NCBI GenBank assembly: GCA_024036415.1
Contig: JAMWET010001371.1
Span: forward strand, 165,001 to 229,000
DNA length: 64,000 nucleotides
Direction: 5' to 3'
DNA from: Prochilodus magdalenae
Taxonomy: Eukaryota; Chordata; Actinopteri; Characiformes; Prochilodontidae
A program made the position numbers and the translations under genes. The notes beneath the pieces are model-generated. The model was not told the DNA's origin. It did not search any database and worked only from the letters and a program-made list of their open reading frames with translations. Position 1 is the stretch's first letter. Every line of letters starts with the position of its first letter. Shown here piece after piece: positions 57,802 to 64,000 of this stretch.

Positions 57802-59863
57802 TTTTAATGACATTATAATATTTTATTTCTTATTAGATTTTATTATTTAAACTATTTTAACTGTAATTTAATTTTAAATGTATTAAATCGTGTTACACAG
57901 CAGATTGTAACAGTAATGAACCTACAGCTCCTGTCAACATGATTTCAAATGATCCATAGTTATGAAATACTGGGTGTGTGGTGTACTGAGCACCATGCCT
58001 ATGAAGCCCAACTGCAGAGAGCTTTGAAGTTACAGGTGGCTAATTTGAGTAGGAAGCCGCATCTAGCTATGCTAAACAACCAGTGTTAGACGAGCCAAGT
58101 TAGGTCAAGTACTTGGGTTAAAGTAGAGATAAGTGAAAATTCCTTCAGTAGAAGCAGAAGTGCTTCCCTTTAGACCTCCAGTGGAGTGGAACGGTCAACA
58201 CCAGAACTATTCTCTCAGTCAGTTCTGCCAGAACACACCATGAACAAGCTCACTAGACTCTTCCGAGATTCCTTATCCTGTCCAAATGGCCGGGAATGCT
58301 TTCGATTAAGGTGGTAACTAACTACCATTAATTCCATTACTGATTCGTCTATTCACAGTTCAGTCAAGTCTATTTCATCCATATGGCGCTTTTTACAGCA
58401 GATAGGGAAAACTCTCTCAGAGCAAGAGGAAACCGTGAGGGGAACCAAGACTCAAACGGGGGAAGCCATCATCTTCAGGCCGACACCGGAAAAGCATCAA
58501 ACTGAAAAGGATCTGAGTTTATAATGATAAAGAATGAATACAGGAAGTGCTGCGTGTTTCTGAGGCAGGGAAAGAGACGCACTGTCGTATAGCATGGGCG
58601 CCGGATAGCGGGTGAGGAGCAGGTACGGACTAACCTAGCTATTCCAATGTGTGCTGCTTCCTCTCAATCGGCCAGGTTCCAGCACTTCCATCACTCAGAC
58701 ACTCTTCAGTAGTGTATATGGTGCGTCTTCTGCAGACATGAATCATGCATCATGCCAACCCCACCCGCCTCCTGATTAGCTATAGGCATCGTGATGGCTG
58801 GACTGAAGTGCATGTCAACCATTGTTGCTCCTCTGCACCCTCCATATCTGACACTCTGAGCCAACTTTACTGTGAACTGAGTGGGCCGAGGCTTCCCATA
58901 GATAAAGGATGGGGTCCGGTGCTGCGCCAGATCAGCGCAAGTCGCATTACGAGCACTTCCTTTCGACGGGCCTGAGACTGTAGGGTACGTAGGCTGACGT
59001 GTCGGAGGGCATGCGGTGCACCTTTTCTTCTCCAAGCATGAGTACCGTAGATACGAGCTCCATCTGATATTCTCTCTCTCTCCTCCATTTGCTCGTATCA
59101 GGGACTGAACAGTGCTCCATCATATCCGCACCTCTGAAATGACACGCATTACTTACGGCACAATGGAAGCGGCGATGATCCTCAGCCTCTCTGTTTCCAT
59201 GCAGCTGCATCTGTGTTTGCATATTTGCGGATACAAACAGGAAATTGAGCCGTGTGCGCGGCTGGTCTAGACGAGAGGAGTAACGTGGTTGCTAACACGG
59301 TTGCGCAAGGCGGCGTGCGGCCGGGCCAAGGAGACGCAGCTGGCGACAACGCATACCAAATTAGACGCAAACAGAAAGAAAAGCACAGGCTCACCAGGAC
59401 CGAGCAGCTTACTCCGACGCTCTGATTTGTTAAGGCTCGTTTTCTGAACACATACACTTTTCCCCCTTTTTTTTTTTTTGCGCTCCATCTGTTCTACTTT
59501 AGCGGCCTGCCACCCAACAAAATAGAGAAACAAGATATTCCCACATGTCCACAGGGCACCAAATAAACTAAATACATCAGGAAGAGCAGGAAATATGAGC
59601 CTGGATTTCCATGGGATCAGATTCTATTGGAAAGGCACATAAAGAAAAAGAGTGGGTTCTCCATAAAGGCCACTGGTATACAACTACGCAGATATAGAAG
59701 CAGGTATGGAGTCATGTCTATCAACGACTACAGTATTTTGCAGCTTGAAAAAGTGCTAAAAACATTTTTTAGTTCAGCTTTTTTAACGTTAAATGTTTTA
59801 TAGAGTGCTTTAGTAAAACTGGCACTAAGGAAAGCTACACACAGCTGCTTTAATTGAAAATCA
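57802..59863. other. Intronic sequence, no exon recognised
   Basis: 'cttccctttagacctccagt' at about 58165-58185 echoes 51.60 kb. A T-run lies at 59467-59479. ORFs of 70-110 codons on both strands around 58.7-59.5 kb have no recognisable domain or convincing splice context. Confidence 0.4.
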
Positions 59864-60067
59864 GGATAACACCACTGCCCGCCAGAGAGCCACCACCACA
59901 TGTGGGAGACTGGGGTTCGAATCCCGGTCTGGGTGACTATGCTGAGCTACAACAATAAGAGTCCTTGGGCAAGACTCCTAACACTACACTGGCCCAGCTG
60001 TAATATGATTACCCTTGTAAGTCGCTCTGGATAAGAGCGTCAGCTAAATGCCATAGACGTAAATGTA
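59864..60067 (+). mobile_element. tRNA-derived SINE, 5'-truncated
   Basis: The A box and first ~20 bp are missing. The B box GGTTCGAATCC lies at 59914-59924, and the tail 'gtcgctctggataagagcgt' then 'cagctaaatgcc' at 60021-60053. Truncation at the 5' end is usual for LINE-driven retrotransposition. Confidence 0.93.
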
Positions 60068-60924
60068 ATGCTAGTCCAAAAGTAGAGACGCACCGAATGC
60101 AATTTTCTTGACTGATTGAATTTGTTTTCGCTAATTCGCTAATTAGCCAATGTTCGTTCTTCTTGAGAACTACATTTGACCGCATACAGAAACGTTTCGT
60201 AACTTTATTTAAATGGAAAATTCTCACATCTCAAAACAACAGCGCACTTTGTTACGAGACAGGCCACTTCTCAAGCTCCATCTTAAAATGAAGTGCAGAA
60301 TTTGTAGTTCTGCAAATAGAAACAGAAGGTGTAACTGGTAATAAAAACAAAAGAATTAGCCTATAATAAGGCCCCTTCGGTTTATGGAGGTCTATGCCCA
60401 CCCATTCGGCAGTCTGGGTAATCCCTGACATCAAGCTTGTGTCCAGATGTGAGTTGTAAGCCTGAACTGCCAATTTCAGCATTATATTTATATAGCCTGG
60501 CTAAATACTGGTATACGGCAAGACTACGCCACATCCTCACATGTAAATCTTACTGTGTTAAAAAGCCAACCTCAGGAAACGTATCTGCGGTAAACAGCCC
60601 ACCGTCATTAGCCGATACAGCACCATCAAGATCAAGCCAAGAGTGCTGACTTTGTGCTGGTACTTAAACAGACCACTAAAACAGATGCTGAGCAAAACAA
60701 CCAGCAGCTAAACCAACTCTTCTCCTGCCTGGAGCTTCTGATTTGAGCGTACTGTAGTCTGATGGATGTGGAAAACTGATGATGTTTAACCAACCAATGA
60801 TCCAATTAGTAACCGGTCCTGAACTGGCGTTTTTATTCAGTAGCACTTAAGGGTTTTAAAATTCAGTAATTAGAAGCATTATTATAAACTACCAATACGT
60901 TACAGCACTGAGTTGCTGACAAAC
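60068..60924. other. Intronic sequence, no exon recognised
   Basis: Nothing recognised; unique-looking sequence between two SINEs. Confidence 0.4.
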
Positions 60925-61143
60925 CATTTACATTTACGGTATTTAGCTGACGCTCTTATCCAGAGCGCCTTACGAGGTTAATCATATTACAGGTGGGCCA
61001 GTGTAGTGTTAGGAGTCTTGCCCACGGACTCTTATTGGTGTAGCACAACATAGTCGCTCAGCCCAGGATTCGAACCCCAGTCTCCCACATGTGGTGGTGG
61101 CTACTTGGCGGGTAGTTGTGTTATCCACTGAGCTACACCAACC
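60925..61143 (-). mobile_element. tRNA-derived SINE
   Basis: Minus strand; head at 61143 with A box TAGCTCAGTGG, B box GGTTCGAATCC near 61075, and the LINE-like tail at 60925-60970. Confidence 0.94.
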
Positions 61144-63544
61144 ACCAGCTGCTTCTAATTTTAACCAACTGCTGATAGAAAGATCCAATTTGGACATGCT
61201 TTATTTTCTGTAACTGAAACAGGAATAAAAAAACACTGGTGTGACTGAAAGGTAACATGACTGTTGAGGTAATCCAGAGAGGAGGAACAATGTAGGGACA
61301 AGCCGATCGCTGACTTACACATCCTCTCTGACTGATACGAGAAAGAAATAAGTTCACGCCAAGTTTGTGCTCATAGATTTTTGGGCTGCCGTATATTCCG
61401 AATCAGGAACGCCGGCGCTCCTAGGAACAGGCTTGCTGTGGTATGTGTTAAAGCTGACTAGAAAAACTCCACAGAGCTCCAAAACATTGTTTTTTCTGCC
61501 AAGCGGACGATTTTGTGGTTACATATGTCTGAGCGTCGCACAAACAACAACGGTTGACACACTCAAAGTGCCGAGCCTATTTCGCTACTTACCGCGAGCT
61601 ACGTGCCGCGTCTTATCCCAATATTATCCCAAATTCTCACTGAATATTCCGCGACCGCGGAAGAGACCGGTGCTTCTATTACCCTAGCAATGGGCTCGCT
61701 ACTGTACAGGTAAACCTGAGGAGAAAAGGAAGTGATCTGGCCTGAGCTTGCATCATTGGGTTGGGTAAATGTGTGTTAATAGGAGGAAGGACCAAATTGC
61801 TTCGATGGTTGAAAAAAATAACAACAGGCTCTAACTTCCTGATGTAAGCCGTACTAAGCAGAGCCAAGGCAGCTTGTGAGAATGTTTCTTTAGAATCTTT
61901 ATTTATATTATGCTGTGGTCTGTTTTCAGCTGGAGCTCATTTACCCAAATGGTAGACAGAAAGCGCGATATCCTAATCAGAACACGATGCGGCGTTAACC
62001 TCCGGCTTGCCGCTTTAATAGCTGCAACATGATAATTACATTGCTCATTGTTTCTTTTACAGCATTACGTGAATCCATGATCCCTAATGACGCTGCTGGT
62101 CGGCCGTATTCTGCCAAAACAGCTACCGGGCCACAGAAGCCTGTGGATCTGTGGGTAACTCCTGTAGTGTCCTTCTGGTATCCTTGCATCCAAAAGGAAG
62201 GCTGTGTCCGTTAATCCTAGTAAGTTGACGAGGTGACGGGTAAGACCTGCGTCCATCCCCCTGATGCTCGACCTTTGACTGAGAGCTGGGTGATTTTTAG
62301 AGTCAGTGGCTCACACAATGACCCCCTTGCCATGTTCCTGTCTATATAGTATTCATTCTGCAGGAATGATCCTGTATTTTGGGTTGGGCGGAGGTTTTTC
62401 ACTGAACAGGTACAGAGCTTAATTCCCAGTATCACCTTTTTCTCAGCACTATGTACCTGGGAGGGATATTCAAGCTATACAACTGCATCCCAGAACTGGT
62501 AACCACAAGTAGACCGCAGCAGGAGCTCCAGAATCAACCATCATTCTTAATCCAGAGTGTCCATTCTCCGTCCTCCAACCCACACAGGACACAAAATACA
62601 TTGATTCCCAAAAACCATTTTCCAAACAAATGCGTGCAAGAAGGTCTTGTATCAGTGATCGAGAGCATCAACGCACTCCAGGTAGCTTATCCTCATCCAT
62701 AGTGCATCTTGGTGCTACATCACCTCCACAGGTAAACGGCCCCCAATGTTACATTTTGCATGAATGTTGGAGAAGTCCTTCCTAGACCAGGTCCAAGTCA
62801 ACGTTGCTACAGAGTCCTTCTCTCTCACAACCCACAAAGACGTCCCCTTAGGAGAACATCAATCTACACTTACTGTCTAGCCCATGCCACATCATGACAA
62901 AAGCATCGCTCTCATCACTTATGACCAACATTATCTATGAGTGGACATAATTGGCTATGTTCAGGCTGATGTCATTTTTAGCAAACTGATGTTTGGTTAG
63001 AATAATCCCCCCAAAAAAAAACTCAGCATTACATAACATTTGGCCCACCAGGACAGATTCTGACTGGTTTTACAAATCACTCAGTGTGCACCAGGCTAAG
63101 CTGCTCACATTTGGATTTCATTAGCCTATTCTGCATCACATGACATCAAACGACGGGACAATGTAAACCAGGACATGCGGAAGTGCCAAAAGGTTGTGAA
63201 CTGGGACTGTGACTGTTTGGAGGGTGAAATGATGCACCTCTATGAAATGAAGGGCAAAATCACCAGCGTGGCTAATTAGCTAACAACATCTCACCAGCTC
63301 TTACAGACTGAGTGGCACAAAACACAACTGTCATTCAAAATAAGCGTCAGCTAAAACTTTGAGGACGGGGTTTTCAGCTGAACTTACAAAACTAATAATA
63401 TTTCTCTCCTTAATTTAGTGTACGAATACAATTCTGGAGGATCCATTTACATCAGCGCTATCTAGGCAAGAAGAACCATGTTAGGCACAAACAAGCATTT
63501 TTTTTTTGTCTTGCATACGCCCATCGTATACTCAGGGATCTCAC
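61144..63544. other. Intronic sequence, no exon recognised
   Basis: Several ORFs of 60-106 codons occur without domains. Short A- and T-runs lie at 63013 and 63499. Nothing was identified. Confidence 0.4.
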
Positions 63545-64000
63545 AGAGCTAAGATCGGGTATGGGATTTTGACTAATGATCGCCAGTGCATTGGCGAGGT
63601 CAGACACTGATGTTGGATAAGAAGGTCTGGCTCGAAGTCTCCACCTTCATTTATCCCAAAAGTTTCTATTGGGTTAAAGTTCTTCCACAGCAAACTCGCT
63701 CATCCATGTCTTTATGGACATGTAGCTTCATGCACTGGTGCGCAGTCCTGTTGGAACAGGAAGGGGCCATCCCCAGACTGTCCCACAAAGTTGGAAGAAT
63801 GTTTGTCCTTTTGTTATGTTGAAGCATTAGGAGTTGTTTGACTGGAACTAAGGGGCCGAGCCCAACTCCTGATAAACCACCCCGCACCACCATCCCCCCT
63901 CCACCAAACTTGGCACAATGCAGTCAGACAAGTACCGTTCTCCTGGCAACCACCAAACCCAGACTCGTCCATTGTATTGCCAGTTGGAGAAGTGTGATTG
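63545..64000 (-). pseudogene. Tc1-like relic, group Y, cut by window end
   Basis: Minus strand. 'gaggtcagacactgatgttg' (63597), 'gttggaacaggaaggggcca' (63751) and 'ggaactaaggggccgagccc' (63844) belong to the C-terminal half. 'caagtaccgttctcctggca' (63930) and 'ccaaacccagactcgtccat' (63955) run toward the central DDE region. It continues past 64000, so its full state is unknown. Confidence 0.75.

Noticed and set aside
1..64000. Endogenous retrovirus or LTR element
   Set aside because: No paired long terminal repeats, gag/pol blocks or primer-binding site were noticed; the reverse-transcriptase remnants are of the non-LTR type.

Overview
This window is vertebrate nuclear DNA, almost certainly from a teleost fish and probably an otophysan (characin, catfish or carp relatives; inference). 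The evidence is interrupted coding sequence with GT-AG introns, at least seven groups of decayed Tc1/mariner transposons, a tRNA-headed SINE whose 3' tail matches a LINE fragment in the same window, and long GA and CA microsatellites. I see no bacterial or viral gene, CRISPR array, operon or rRNA gene.

Only one host gene is supported: mad1l1, encoding the spindle-assembly-checkpoint protein MAD1, on the minus strand. The window holds its last two coding exons. The penultimate exon (56623-56813) and the terminal exon (30519-30680) together encode the final 116 residues, which form the C-terminal domain. They are separated by an intron of about 25.9 kb. The 3' UTR appears to run from 30518 to about 29640, where two AATAAA signals lie on the minus strand. 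Positions 56814-64000 belong to the preceding intron, and 1 to about 29640 lies beyond the 3' end of the gene.

Layout. 1-29.6 kb: downstream of mad1l1, holding Tc1 relics, a LINE 3' end (4.1-5.1 kb), a LINE reverse-transcriptase relic carrying a ~185-bp tandem array (10.4-11.6 kb) with a second copy lacking the array (12.8-13.1 kb), a 533-bp non-autonomous Tc1 element with perfect inverted repeats (13.1-13.6 kb), and a SINE. 29.6-30.7 kb: 3' UTR and last exon. 30.7-31.1 kb: a GA tract (CT on the transcript) that abuts the last 3' splice site. 31-56.6 kb: last intron, with two large CA-rich arrays, SINEs, Tc1 derivatives and a 2.2-kb minisatellite complex. 56.6-56.8 kb: penultimate exon. 57-64 kb: preceding intron with a second copy of the non-autonomous Tc1 element, two SINEs and a Tc1 fragment cut by the window end.

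I found no new multigene system. The observations most worth checking are the ~455-nt AG-free, almost A-free polypyrimidine tract at the last mad1l1 acceptor, which leaves two candidate branch-point adenosines; the catalytic-core-deleted Tc1 element present twice with the same deletion junction; the LINE/SINE shared tail; the paired 27/33-bp minisatellites; and the LINE relic pair with and without a satellite-like array. All alignments and counts were done by eye.
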